Shown: positions 28,827 through 38,326, counted from the first letter of the stretch. The stretch is 64,000 nucleotides of DNA from Mangrovicoccus ximenensis (GCF_003056725.1 NZ_QBKZ01000016.1:159450-223449), one strand, 5' to 3'. The notes: generated by a model not told the origin, from the sequence alone. Numbers and translations are program-made.

Positions 28827-29896
28827 AGCGCCGAGACCGCGCCGAACAGGTCGTTGCGGCCCAGCACCAGGTCGGCCCCGGCACCGCCGTCCGCCAGAAG
28901 CTCGGCCAGCACGCCGCCCTCGCCGAGGATCCGGCCTGTCAGCACCTGACCCAGATCGGCGGCGCGGCTCTCGAGCCCGCCCGACAGCATGCCGAGGATC
29001 TGGCCCGCAATGCCGCCGAAGGGATCGAAAATCGCGGTCGAGGGCAGCAGCCCCGAAATCTTCGCCGCGACGCCTTCGAGCAGGCCGGTGATGCCGGTCG
29101 CGTCGAGGATCGGGTTCAGCACCGGGTCGATGATCTTCGAGATCAGCCAGTCGGCCTTGCCCAGAACCCATTCAAAGGGCTTCAGCGCGTCGGCGACCTT
29201 TGCCAGCGGCGCGAAGAGCGGGTTCAGCGCCGCGATCGCCGAGCCGAGCTGGCCGGAGGCGCGCTCCAGCGCCGCGGAGACGCCCGCCAGCGGATCGGCA
29301 GCGGCGACGAGGTCCGACACCTGGTCCGCCAACCCGGCCAGCGCGTTCTGCGCGGTGCCCAGATCGTTGGCGTCGAACCCCTCGATTGCGCGGCCGATGC
29401 CGTCGAGCGTCGCGGCCTGGGCATCATCCAGCAGGTCGCGGTCGATCTCGAAGGCGGTGGCGGCCTCCCTCAGGCTGCCCAGCACCCCGCCGATATCCGC
29501 GGCGGTGTTGTCGAGCGGCAGCTCGACCGCGGCCAGCGCCTTGTGAACCGCCTCGATCCCGTCGGACACCTTGGCGAAGGTCTCGTCGGTATTGGCGGCC
29601 TGCTTGCGCAGCTCCTCGATGCCGTCCTCGACCCGGTCGATCACCTTGCCCAGAAGGCCGACGATCTTGCCGGCCGGGCCGAACTTCGACAGCACCTTCA
29701 CGACGGCCTTCAGGTCCTCGACCTTGTCCTCGGCGTCGCGGATCTGGTTGTGGAAGTTGCCCGCGGCGTCCGAGGCGTCCTTGGCCTCTTCCAGCACGGC
29801 CTGCACGAGGCCGATCCCCCCGAGCGCGCGGCCGACATCCCCGGCGGTTCCGGCAAGCTGGTCGGCAAGGGCGGCGATTGCATTGGTCTGGGTCAT
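28827..29896 (-). CDS. Large amphipathic-helical protein, C-terminus replaced by an IS-like end
   Basis: I do not recognise the family. The 357 genuine residues are rich in alanine, leucine, aspartate and glycine, with long predicted helices. These include FHNQIRDAEDKVEDLKAVVK, DRVEDGIEELRKQAANTDET and ERASGQLGSAIAALNPLFAP, plus repeated hydrophobic glycine stretches (GKIVGLLGKVIDRV). No signal peptide is seen. The sequence ends GRNDLFGAVSAL and then enters the 33-bp repeat. It is divergent from the helicase-type gene at 30130 with a 233-bp gap, so the two may belong together. It could be a secreted toxin-like or phasin-like helical protein. Confidence 0.55.
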
Positions 29897-30071
29897 TGTC
29901 CTGGCTCCGGTCTGGCGTTTCCTGCGATGTCCCGAAGCTACCGGGCAGGGTCCGCCCGGGTTATGGGGTCGACACCCCATATTGCCGCCCGGCCTGCGCC
30001 GCCGGTTTTGCCGCAAGCGGTGGCACGCTCGCGGAAACAGTATAAGTAACAACCAGTTGTCGGCGCCTCGA

Positions 30072-30100
30072 TTGACACTTATTGCGGCATATGCAGCTAT
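30072..30100 (+). promoter_or_regulatory. Possible promoter of the DUF4011-type gene
   Basis: TTGACA at 30072-30077 is a perfect -35 hexamer. With a 17-bp spacer the -10 would be AGCTAT, a weak match. The position fits a GTG start at 30130. Confidence 0.35.
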
Positions 30101-30129
30101 GGCCCGTCAGTGCGGGGAGAATTCGGAAC

Positions 30130-31160
30130 GTGCGGAACATCTTGCTCGAAGCGCCTGGCAGAACGGCCGGGACCGCCCTTGAGATCGCGGTGGACGCGGT
30201 GGCGCGGGTCAATGCGGCCTCCGCCCAGAACGGCGTGTCGATCCTGCGCGGGATCACGCTGCGCAATGCCGGGCCGGTCCCGCTCGAAGGGCTGACCGTC
30301 ACCGCGGATTGCCGCCCCGGCCTGATCCGCCCCAAGACCTGGACCGTCGACCGGCTGGCACCGGGCGCCTCGCTGGCGCTGCCGCAGCTCGACACCCCGC
30401 TCGATCCGGCGCTGCTCGGCGGGCTGAACGAGGCCGAGCTGGGCGAGCTTGCCGTCTCCGCCGCGAAGGGCGAGGACCAGCTTGCCCGCGCCACGGTCCA
30501 GGTCGAAATGCTGGCGCGCGACGAATGGGGCGGTCTCGGCGAGATGGCGCATCTGCTGGCGGCCCATGTCTCGCCGAACGATGCCGCAGTCGCCGCGGTG
30601 CTGAAGGAGGCCTCCGGCCTTCTCGAGGCCGCCGGGCATGACGGCGCGATCGACGGCTACCAGTCGAAGGACCCGGGCCGGGTCTGGATGCTGGCAGGCG
30701 CGATCTGGTCGGCTCTGACCGGACTGGGGCTGAGCTATGCCGTGCCCCCGGCCTCCTTCGAGACCCGCGGCCAGAAGATCCGCGATCCGGGGCGCATCCG
30801 GGCCGAGGGGCTGGCGACCTGCCTCGACAGCGCGCTGTTCCTCGCCGCCTGCTACGAAGCGGCCGGGCTGAATCCGGCGGTGCTCTTCTCCGAGGACCAT
30901 GCCTGGACCGGGCTCTGGCTGGCCGAGCGCGATTTCGGCGCGGTGACCGAGCCCGACGTGGTGGCGGTGCGCAAGGCTGCCGATGCCCGCGACTTCGTCA
31001 TGCTGGAAACCGTGCTGCTGACCAAGCGTCCCTCGATCGGCTTCGAGCAGGCCGCCAGCGCCGGGCGCGAGCTGACCGCCGAGCATAACGAGCACGCCTT
31101 CCGCATGGCGGTCGACATCCGCCGCGCCCGCGCCGCCCGGATCCGGCCGCTGGCCGCGCG
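30130..31160 (+). CDS. N-terminal region of a large DUF4011-type (COG1112-like) helicase protein
   Basis: About 343 residues. The order of motifs matches my recall of the N-terminal domains of DUF4011/DUF3320 superfamily 1 helicases: a beta-sandwich (NGVSILRGITLRNAGPVPLE), the hinge VEMLARDEWGGL, LDGYQ-type sequence (IDGYQSKDPGRVW), and a transglutaminase-like block (GLATCLDSALFLAACYEAAG with FSEDHAWTGLWL). The helicase and nuclease domains are absent because the gene joins an antisense ABC ATPase near 31160. Such helicases often sit in defence islands. GTG 30130 follows GGGGAGA; ATG 30091 is an alternative. Confidence 0.6.
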
Positions 31161-31593
31161 CCAGCGCGACGCGCTGCTGCTGGCCGCCCGACAGCGCGGC
31201 GGGGCGGCGTCCGGCCAATTGTTCGAGCCCGGTCAGCGCCAGCATTTCCCCGACCCGGGCGGCGATCCGCGCCCGGCTCCATTTGCGGACCCGCAGCGGA
31301 AAGGCGATGTTTTCCGCGACGCTGAGATGCGGGAAGAGCGCGTAGCCCTGGAAGACGAAGCCGAAATCCCGGTCCTCGGGATCGCGGGCGGTGATGTCCT
31401 CGCCCTCCATCAGGATGCGGCCCGAGCTCGGCGCGGTGAAGCCCGCGACCGACATCAGCAGGGTCGTCTTGCCCGAGCCCGAAGGCCCGAGCAGCGTGAC
31501 GAACTCGCCCTCGGCCACCTCGAGCGAGACCCGGTCCAGCGCCCGGATCCCGCCATAGGTCTTGGCGAGCGTGTCGACGGTGAGAAGCGTCAT
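31160..31593 (-). CDS. PotA-like ABC transporter ATPase, C-terminus missing
   Basis: About 145 residues: Walker A (LLGPSGSGKTTLLMSVAGF), the Q-loop (FVFQGYALFPHLSVAENIAF) and the signature LSGGQQQRVALAR. The sequence breaks just after the signature, before Walker B, where it meets the DUF4011-type gene from the other strand. It starts 2 bp after the amidinohydrolase stop and belongs to the polyamine-type transporter operon with the permease at 32674. Confidence 0.85.
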
Positions 31594-31594
31594 C

Positions 31595-32629
31595 TCACAG
31601 CGCGTCCCGCGCCAGCGGCGAGGTCGAGCAGTGGATGCCGCCGCCGCCGAGCTCGACGGCCTCGTAGTCGATGGCCACGACCTCGATCCCGGCCTTGTCC
31701 AGCAGCTCGGCCAGCCGCGGCGTGCGGGTGTCGTGCATGATCACCCGGCCGGGCTTCACCGCGAGGCAGTTCAGCGAGAAGGCATTGTCCTCGGGCGGCA
31801 GCTCGATCAGGCGCATGCCGCGCTTCTTGAGGTAGTCGAGGAAGAAATAGGGCAGCTCGTTGATGTTGACGATGGCGGTCTCGCGGTCGACCATCATGAA
31901 GCTGCCGTCGATATGGATGCGGTAGCCGGGCATCGGCAGCTTGATCAGATCGATGCCGAGGCCGTTCAGGATGCTCTCGACCTGGCGCACGCCTTCCTCG
32001 TTGCAGGCGACCGTGACGCCGCAGACGGCGGTCTTGTCGTCGATCAGCGCGAAGCCGCCGCCCTCGAACACGCCTTCGCCATGCACGGTGCCGAGGATCG
32101 GGCAGCCCGCCGCCGCGAGCGCGCGGGTGACGGCCAGTTCCTCGCCGCGGCGCACCTGGCGCGCCAGCCGGGTCACGATGGCGCCGCCGCGCACCGAGAT
32201 GACGCTGTCGCGGGTGAAGATCTGCTTCATCGCGCCGGGCGCGGCCTTGTCGACCAGAACCACGTCGACGCCCTCGGCGCGCAGGGTCGCGGCCAGCGTG
32301 TCATGCGCGGCCTGCATCGCGGCAAGGTCGGGCAGGGTCTTGCCCATCCAGTACCAGCCCTTCTCGGGATCGCCGAAACCGCCGATCTCGGGCATCGGCT
32401 TGTCCTCGACCACGCCCAGCTCCTCGCCGGGGCGGTGCATCAACACGGTGCGCAGCTGGCCGATGTCGGAGGTGCAGCCCCAGGGCTGGCCCCAGACGCG
32501 GGACTGTTCGGCGGGATCGTCGAAGCCCGGGCTCGGGACCGAGCCGAAAGTCTGGAAGAACTTGGCTTCCTTGTATTCGTGCTCGCTCATCGCGGGGGTG
32601 TGGGCGGTCACCTTGGCGGGCTTGTTCAT
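31595..32629 (-). CDS. Amidinotransferase/dimethylarginine dimethylaminohydrolase superfamily enzyme
   Basis: 344 residues with a pentein fold. Conserved points include WGCTSDIGQLRTVLMHRPG, KQIFTRDSVISVRGGAIV, the catalytic histidine in YRIHIDGSFMMVDRE and the nucleophilic cysteine in GGGIHCSTSPLARD. Members remove or transfer amidino groups of arginine-like compounds. It lies between a permease and an ATPase of a spermidine/putrescine-type importer, so it probably processes an imported guanidino compound. That link is inference from neighbourhood. Confidence 0.82.
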   Translation of the reverse strand: MNKPAKVTAHTPAMSEHEYKEAKFFQTFGSVPSPGFDDPAEQSRVWGQPWGCTSDIGQLRTVLMHRPGEELGVVEDKPMPEIGGFGDPEKGWYWMGKTLPDLAAMQAAHDTLAATLRAEGVDVVLVDKAAPGAMKQIFTRDSVISVRGGAIVTRLARQVRRGEELAVTRALAAAGCPILGTVHGEGVFEGGGFALIDDKTAVCGVTVACNEEGVRQVESILNGLGIDLIKLPMPGYRIHIDGSFMMVDRETAIVNINELPYFFLDYLKKRGMRLIELPPEDNAFSLNCLAVKPGRVIMHDTRTPRLAELLDKAGIEVVAIDYEAVELGGGGIHCSTSPLARDAL

Positions 32630-32673
32630 CGGGAGGGTCCTTTGGTTGGGAACGGAGAGGAATGGGAGAGGGA

Positions 32674-33528
32674 TCAGCGCTGCGCGCCGGGCGGGCGGCT
32701 GCGGTCGCGGAAGGCCATGCGCAGCGCGAGGCCGAGCACCGTTGCCAGCAGCATCAGCGTGGCGATGGCGGCGATGGCGGGATCGACATTGTCGTTGATC
32801 GAGGTCCAGATCCGCCGCGGCAGCGTCACCACGCTGCGCGAGGTGATGAAGAGCGTCACGGTGATCTCGTCCCAGCTGACGATGAAGGACAGCAGGGCCG
32901 AGGCCGCGAGGCCGGGCTTGAGGTTCGGCAGGATCACCCGCAGCACGACGGTGCCGGGCCGCGCGCCGAGCGACCGGGCGGCGCGCACCAGCGCCGGGTC
33001 GAGATTGCCGAGCGACCCGCCGATCGCCAGCACCGCCAGCGGCATCGCCAGGATGACATGGACGATGACGGTTCCCGCCCAGGTGTCGAGCAGCGACAGC
33101 GACGACCAGAGCCGCACCATCCCCACCGCATAGATGATCGGCGGCACGATCAGCGGCGACAGCAGGATCACCCGCAGCAGCGAGGGCCAGCGTCCGGCAT
33201 GCAGCCAGGCGCCGATCGAGAAGGCCGCCGCGGCGGCGGTGCAGAGCAGGCTCGAGACCAGCCCGATCGCCAGGCTCGCGCCGATCGAGGCCAGCCAGCC
33301 GTCGCGGGGATCGGCCAGCGACGCGAAATGCTGCATCGACAGCGCGTCGGCGGGCATCGACAGGTAGCTGCGGTCGGTGAAGGCCACCGGCACCACCACG
33401 AGCATCGGCACGAAGAGGAAGGCGAGCAGGCTCCAGGCGAGGAGGCCGGGCAGCCAGGTCTCGGCCAGTTTCACGAGCGGCGGCGCCCCGGGGCGCCGCG
33501 CTTCGGCCGTCAGGAACACTCGCCTCAT
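32674..33528 (-). CDS. PotC-like ABC transporter permease
   Basis: A 284-residue inner-membrane permease with six hydrophobic segments. The cytoplasmic EAA loop reads AARSLGARPGTVVLRVILPN, which couples to the ATPase. VSWDEITVTLFITS near the end is typical of the second permease of spermidine/putrescine-type importers. GAGGAGGAGAG precedes the ATG. The first permease (PotB) and the binding protein are not present: the upstream neighbour is a substrate-binding protein of a different, PQQ-linked system. Confidence 0.88.
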   Translation of the reverse strand: MRRVFLTAEARRPGAPPLVKLAETWLPGLLAWSLLAFLFVPMLVVVPVAFTDRSYLSMPADALSMQHFASLADPRDGWLASIGASLAIGLVSSLLCTAAAAAFSIGAWLHAGRWPSLLRVILLSPLIVPPIIYAVGMVRLWSSLSLLDTWAGTVIVHVILAMPLAVLAIGGSLGNLDPALVRAARSLGARPGTVVLRVILPNLKPGLAASALLSFIVSWDEITVTLFITSRSVVTLPRRIWTSINDNVDPAIAAIATLMLLATVLGLALRMAFRDRSRPPGAQR

Positions 33529-33537
33529 CTCTCCTCC

Positions 33538-34710
33538 TCAGAAGGCGTCGCATTGGGACTCGGGGGCATCGAGCCCCAGAGTGTCGAGCGGGGAGCTCTG
33601 GTGCAGGAAGCCCTCCTGCGGCGAAACGCTGGCCGTGATCCGCCCGTCGAAGAGCAGGATCGGCTGGCGGAGCTGGCCGTTCCAGCTGCGGAAGGTGACC
33701 TTCTGCCCCTTGAAGGCCGCAAGTTCGAACGCATCCGACAGGATGTAGCCGCGCATCTCGCCGGCATCGGCGCTGCCGGTGCGGGTGACCGCCTCGCCGA
33801 GCACGCGCAGCGCCAGCCAGGTGTCGTAATCCTCCTCGCGGACATAGCGCCCGGTCAGCGCCTCGAAGCGGCGCTGGAACTGCGTCGCGCCCCAGGCCTC
33901 GTGCGCGGCATGGAAGGTCACCGGGCGCAGCCCGGCCGAGCCCAGCACCGGACGCGGGTCCCAAAGGTGGAACGGCAGATAGGGCGCGAAGACATCCGAG
34001 GCATCGGCGGCGATCACCGCGTCATGGCGCTTCGCCCCTTCGGTGAAGACCGGCAGCTGGCGCTGCACCAGCACATGGCCCGTGTCCGTGCGCCGCGCGC
34101 CGCCCGTGTCCTCGAATTCCCGCTCCTCGACGATGCGGGCACCGAAGCGCGCGGCGGCCCGGCGATAGGCATCGGCCAGCTCGCGGTCCGCCGGGTTCGA
34201 GCCGCGGATCATGTAGAGGCTGGTCCATTTCTTCCAGGCGGCGAACTGCACGACCGCGTCGGCAAGCATCGCGGCCGAGGGCGTGACATGCAGGACGTTT
34301 GCCCGGCAATCCTGGCTCCGCAGCCCCGTGCCGCGCGCCCGCGCATTGAGGATCAGCACCCCCGGCCCCGCCCGGTCGGCGAGCCGCAGAAGGTCGGCCC
34401 CGTCGGCCAGCACGACGACCGACTCGATGCCCTCGGCCAGGAGGCGGTCGAGCGCGGCCTCCGCCTCCGAGGGCGGCGCCGACACGGTTTCCAGCGCATA
34501 GTTGTGGCCGAGGAACGCACCCGTGGTGGCGTTGTCCTCCATTGCCAGCTCGGCCCCGGCAAAGCCGAGATCCCCGGGCATCTCGTCGAAACGCGAAATC
34601 GGCGCCTGCGAAGGATAGTCGACGCGCAGCACGGCCGCGCGCAAATCGGCAGCTGCCGCAGGTAGCGGCATGGCCAGCATCGCCGCAAAAAGCGGTGCAA
34701 GCAGTTTCAA
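33538..34710 (-). CDS. ABC-type substrate-binding protein of a PQQ-dependent alcohol oxidation cluster
   Basis: 390 residues, periplasmic type I binding fold. The signal peptide is LLAPLFAAMLAMPLPAAAAD, followed by ALEAV-type binding sequence: GVLILNARARGTGLRSQDCR, MIRGSNPADRELADAYRRAA, and the late SPLDTLGLDAPESQCDAF. I recall this as the family tied to PQQ-dependent methanol/ethanol dehydrogenase loci. The divergent neighbours (DUF2380 and MxaD-like) support this. TTG at 34710 is chosen as start because GGGAGGA lies 4 nt upstream and it puts the signal peptide at the N-terminus. Confidence 0.72.
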   Translation of the reverse strand: MKLLAPLFAAMLAMPLPAAAADLRAAVLRVDYPSQAPISRFDEMPGDLGFAGAELAMEDNATTGAFLGHNYALETVSAPPSEAEAALDRLLAEGIESVVVLADGADLLRLADRAGPGVLILNARARGTGLRSQDCRANVLHVTPSAAMLADAVVQFAAWKKWTSLYMIRGSNPADRELADAYRRAAARFGARIVEEREFEDTGGARRTDTGHVLVQRQLPVFTEGAKRHDAVIAADASDVFAPYLPFHLWDPRPVLGSAGLRPVTFHAAHEAWGATQFQRRFEALTGRYVREEDYDTWLALRVLGEAVTRTGSADAGEMRGYILSDAFELAAFKGQKVTFRSWNGQLRQPILLFDGRITASVSPQEGFLHQSSPLDTLGLDAPESQCDAF

Positions 34711-34832
34711 GTTGTCCTCCCTTCCCGGAAGCCCGGGATCCCTTGGCATGCAGACTGCGCCACGGGCCTCGCGAACCCAACCTATACCTTTGGCCGAGTT
34801 GCCGCACCCCCTGTGACCGCTACCATGCCGCC

Positions 34833-35324
34833 ATGTTCCGCGTGACCGCCCTGCTAATCTCCCTTGCCGCCGCCGGTGCCGCCCTGGCCGGGCCCGCGCC
34901 GGAGAAAGGCGCGACCGTGGCGTTCCTGGGCATCCATCTGATCAACACCTCGCCGCTGCCGCTGCGCCCGGAAGAAACCGCGCGCAAGGCCATGCTGGAG
35001 GAGCAGGTGCGCGCGCGCTTCGCCGAGGAAGGGCTGGAGCTCGTCGATCTGGCGCCCGTCGCGGAAGAGCTGGACCGGGTGGCGAACCCGGCCAACTGCT
35101 ATGGCTGCGACGTGCGCATGGCGCGCAAGCTCGGCGCCGATTACGTCGCGGTCGGCGAGGTGCAGAAGGTGTCCGAGCTGATCCTGTCGATGAACCTGGT
35201 GCTGCGCGAGACCGGCGAGGGCCGGATGGTCCGCGGCCGCAGCGTCGACATCCGCTCCAACACGGATAACTCCTGGTCAAGGGGCATCCGCTACATACTG
35301 AATACCGAGATCTTCAAGGAATGA
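34833..35324 (+). CDS. DUF2380/DUF3280-type exported protein of a PQQ-alcohol cluster
   Basis: 163 residues with a signal peptide (VTALLISLAAAGAALAGP). VAFLGIHLINTSPLPLRPEE near the start, the cysteine pair NCYGCDVRMARKLGADYV, and ILSMNLVLRETGEG follow the family pattern. The TolB-like fold (VAVGEVQKVSELIL) is consistent with a periplasmic accessory role. The gene is followed after 7 bp by the MxaD-like gene, so they form an operon. The exact function in alcohol oxidation is unknown. Confidence 0.75.
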   Translation: MFRVTALLISLAAAGAALAGPAPEKGATVAFLGIHLINTSPLPLRPEETARKAMLEEQVRARFAEEGLELVDLAPVAEELDRVANPANCYGCDVRMARKLGADYVAVGEVQKVSELILSMNLVLRETGEGRMVRGRSVDIRSNTDNSWSRGIRYILNTEIFKE

Positions 35325-35331
35325 GGGAGGC

Positions 35332-35874
35332 ATGATGCGCATTCCAAGGATACTCGCGCTGGTGGCGGGGCTTCTGATCCCCGCCATGGCGCTGGCCCAC
35401 GGCCCGTCGCGGCAGAAAGTGACGCTGACGACCGAGGTCGCCGCGGCCCCGGCCGAGGTCTGGGCCGTGATCGGCAACTTCCAGGACATGGGCTGGCATC
35501 CGGCGATCTTCTCGACCACCGGTGAGGGCGGCAACGAGATCGACGCCACCCGCCAGCTGGTGCTGGGCGAAGACGGCGGTCCGACCATCGACGAGCTGCT
35601 CTACAAGTACGACGACGCCAAGATGACCTATTCCTACCGCATCGATCAGGTCGATGTCGCGGTGCTGCCGGTCACCAACTATTCCTCGCATCTGACGGTC
35701 AAGCCGCTCGACGGCGGCGGCTCGCAGATCGAATGGCGCGGCGCCTTCTACCGCGGCGATCCGCTGAACGATCCGCCCCCGGAGCTGAACGACGAAGCCG
35801 CGCTGGCCGCGGTGACCGCCGTCTACCAGGCCGGGCTCGACGCGCTGACCGAGCGGTTCGGTGCGGCGCAGTAG
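35332..35874 (+). CDS. MxaD-like SRPBCC-fold exported protein
   Basis: 180 residues with a signal peptide (RILALVAGLLIPAMALAHGP) and an SRPBCC (START-like) fold: EVAAAPAEVWAVIGNFQDMG, WHPAIFSTTGEGGNEI and YSYRIDQVDVAVLPVTNYSS. MxaD of methylotrophs is a periplasmic factor that aids electron transfer between methanol dehydrogenase and its cytochrome. It follows the DUF2380 gene in one operon. An ATG one codon later is an equally good start. Confidence 0.78.
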   Translation: MMRIPRILALVAGLLIPAMALAHGPSRQKVTLTTEVAAAPAEVWAVIGNFQDMGWHPAIFSTTGEGGNEIDATRQLVLGEDGGPTIDELLYKYDDAKMTYSYRIDQVDVAVLPVTNYSSHLTVKPLDGGGSQIEWRGAFYRGDPLNDPPPELNDEAALAAVTAVYQAGLDALTERFGAAQ

Positions 35875-35912
35875 CCTCCGGGCCGCCCTGCTCTGCCTCG
35901 CCGCGCTTCCGG
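35861..35912 (+). pseudogene. Start of the next gene of the PQQ cluster, cut by an IS end
   Basis: A GTG at 35861, overlapping the end of the MxaD-like gene, opens a typical signal peptide (RRSSLRAALLCLAALPE) that runs straight into the 35-bp IS-end sequence at 35913. It is probably the first 17 codons of the next exported protein of the cluster. Confidence 0.45.
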
Positions 35913-35947
35913 AACTGCGGTCATCAGTTGATTTGTGCAACAGCGCC
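35913..35947. mobile_element. 35-bp IS-end-like sequence, copy 2
   Basis: Exact inverted copy of 19690-19724. It separates the broken PQQ cluster from the membrane-fusion protein gene; no transposase is nearby. Confidence 0.6.
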
Positions 35948-35974
35948 CATCAGCGCCCCTGACCGGACATCAAT

Positions 35975-36790
35975 CTAGTTTCCAGCTTCAAACTCCAGGG
36001 TGCAGCGCAGTCCTGACGGAAGGCGGTGATCCCGATTTTCCAAGGTCAGCTCGACGCCGAAAGTGCCGCTGGCAATGTCGAAAGCCGAGTCGACAAGGCT
36101 GATCTCGGCGGCGATCGGCGTGTCGAACGGCGCCTGCGGATACACCGTTGCGCCTGCCGCCGCCATGACCATCGGGTAGGACTCGACCGGCACGAACGCG
36201 TGCACGGTGAGTGTGGAAAGATTGGCCAGTTCCAGGATGATCGCCCCGTTGGCAACCAGCGCCCCCGGATCGAGCGTCTGCTGCACCACTGTGCCGGCGA
36301 ACGGGCTGCGGACAGTCTTCAGCGCCAGGACCGCCTTGGCCCGGTTCACTTCGAGCGCGGCGAATTCCAGGTCCTTCTGCGCGGTTTCAAGTTCGTTCCT
36401 GGCGATGATGAACTCCGTTTCGGCACGTTCCAGTGCCTCTGCGGTGGTCGCCTTGCGGTCGAAGAGCTGCTGCGCCCGGTCGAGCCGGTTCTCGTAGAAC
36501 TCGCGCCGCCCCTCTGCCGTCTGCAGCGCGGTCCGGTTCGCGGCGCGGGCGCGCGAAATGGCAAGGTTGGCAGCTTCGACTTCGGACTTCAGCCGCGCCA
36601 GCACCTGACCTTCGGCGACGCGCTCCCCCGGGCTGACCAGCACCTCCTGCAGGATGCCGTCCACGGCGGTGGTGACGGCGACCTTGAGCGACGGCTGGAC
36701 CGTGCAATCCAGCGGCGCGGCAAGTGCCGGCGGCGCAAGGATGGCGAGCAAGGCGGTTGGCAGGGTTTTCATGATGGTCAGCCTAGTCAT
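35975..36790 (-). CDS. Periplasmic adaptor (membrane-fusion) protein, HlyD/RND type
   Basis: 271 residues. A signal-like N-terminus (KTLPTALLAILAPPALAAP) precedes a split lipoyl/barrel-sandwich domain (VDGILQEVLVSPGERVAEGQ and VRSPFAGTVVQQTLDPGALV). A long alpha-helical hairpin in between includes AEALERAETEFIIARNELET. The ATG at 36790 overlaps the stop of the SecA-like gene by 8 nt; ATG 36772 would give a cleaner signal peptide. No inner-membrane RND pump or TolC-type channel is adjacent, so its partner is probably the upstream SecA-like protein system. Confidence 0.82.
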   Translation of the reverse strand: MTRLTIMKTLPTALLAILAPPALAAPLDCTVQPSLKVAVTTAVDGILQEVLVSPGERVAEGQVLARLKSEVEAANLAISRARAANRTALQTAEGRREFYENRLDRAQQLFDRKATTAEALERAETEFIIARNELETAQKDLEFAALEVNRAKAVLALKTVRSPFAGTVVQQTLDPGALVANGAIILELANLSTLTVHAFVPVESYPMVMAAAGATVYPQAPFDTPIAAEISLVDSAFDIASGTFGVELTLENRDHRLPSGLRCTLEFEAGN

Positions 36791-38326
36791 TGTTGCCCGT
36801 GAATCCGAAGGCCTGTTCCATGGCCGTTTCCCATCGCATCCGCGCGGCGCGGTAGCGGGCCGCAGCGCGGCGTTCGAGCCGGTCCGAATGCGACAGGGCC
36901 AGAGCCACGAGCCGCGCGGACGGCCAATGGAGGCGCTTGCGCAGCTTCAAGCCGAACTGGCCGCGCACGGCAGCAATCGCAGGATCGTCCCAGGCCGCAT
37001 GGAGTTCGATATCGGCGCCCGGCCGGGCGCGCCAGACGGCATCCATCTTCGGCACCCGCCAGCGGGCGGTCTCGGCAGCGGCGAAAAGCACAGGCATGTC
37101 CCCGGAGGCGAGCAGGTCCTCGATCTCCTCGGCCCTGACGGCAATTTTCGCGGCAGCGCGCAGTTCGGAGGGCAGCCTGGACAGGAGGGCCTCTTGCGAC
37201 GGCGAAGCGAAGGGAGCGACCAGCGCCACCTTGCCGCCGCCTGCACTCAGGTCACGCACCCGCTCCGTTATCCGGCGCCAGCGCATCGTGTCATCGGCAT
37301 GGGGCTCAAGCAGGACCTTGCCGCGGCGGACTGGCCGCAACGAAGCGATGCGATCCGCGGTCAGCGCATGGACCTGCCACAAGGCGCGGCCGAGGCCCGG
37401 AGCCGGCGCGGAGACGCCCGCCAGGTGGCGGTAGCGGTTCAGCACGCGGCTCAGCGACACTTCGCTGACGATTTCGCTCCGAGGATCCCGGTCGCCCGCC
37501 TTGGCCTGGACCAGGCTTGCGGCCGAAACGAGGCTGCCCCGCGACAGGCGCTCTGCACGAGCCGGGTCGGACAGCTTGGGCACGCCGTTGATCATCGCGT
37601 AATCCTTGTGCTGGTTCATCCCGTGAAGGACGGTCAGCGCGGACCCAATCGTTTTCTCGCGCCAGGCTGCCACTGCCCAGGCCGGGCCGAAGGACAGTGC
37701 AAGGCGTTCGGCGCGTCGCCTGCCCTCCGCGGTCAGGGCAGCGTCTCCCAGCCCGGCCAGGTCGAAATCCGTGCCGCGGCGCATCCGCATTGCCAGGATC
37801 ATTGCTTCGGCCGCGACACTGGCTTCGTTCACGAGGTCGACCTCGTCCTTGAGATGCACGGGGCGCCCCGCGGCTTCCATTGCGACATCGGCAAAGCTGT
37901 CGACCAGCACCACGCCGAGCGGACCGCAGAGATGGGCCTGCCGCGCGGCGGTTCCATCCGCCAGCACATGCGCCAGATACCGGGCTCCGGACCGGTGGGT
38001 CAGTCCCGCCCGGCTGTCGCGGAGGTGGTCGGTGGCCACCTGCAGGATGCCGGCCGCCACGACCGGCGCGCCATAGCATCTGCGCCGCAAGTCGTTCGGC
38101 GCATCTTCGGGAATGGCGGCAATCGGCATTTTCATCGCAGCGAAAAAGGCTGCCGCGGCATCGCGGAATTCCTGCGCCATCGCCGGGACGGCGAAAAGGA
38201 GGTGTACGCGGTGCCCCTGCCGGGCGAAGGCCAGGGCGGCAACGGCCAGGGCGGCGCGGCGCACTTCGGCCTCCTCGGCAATCGCAACCTGGCCGCGCAG
38301 CAACGCTGCGGCGGCCAGCGCCGCAG
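36783..38326 (-). CDS. Degenerate SecA-like protein, N-terminus truncated
   Basis: About 514 residues with SecA-type order: ARQGHRVHLLFAVPAMAQEF (cf. VHVVTVNDYLA of SecA), an ADITYGT-like position (RCYGAPVVAAGILQVATDHL), VVLVDSFADVAMEAAGRPV at the DEVDS(I/V)LIDEA position, LSRGSLVSAASLVQAKAG, and RYRHLAGVSAPAPG at the KLAGMTGTA position. The Walker A GEGKT is replaced by EEAEVRR and the DEVD box by DSFA, so ATP hydrolysis is unlikely. It is about half the length of SecA. The 5' end is cut at 38327 by an IS-end sequence. It is translationally coupled to the adaptor gene. Confidence 0.68.
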
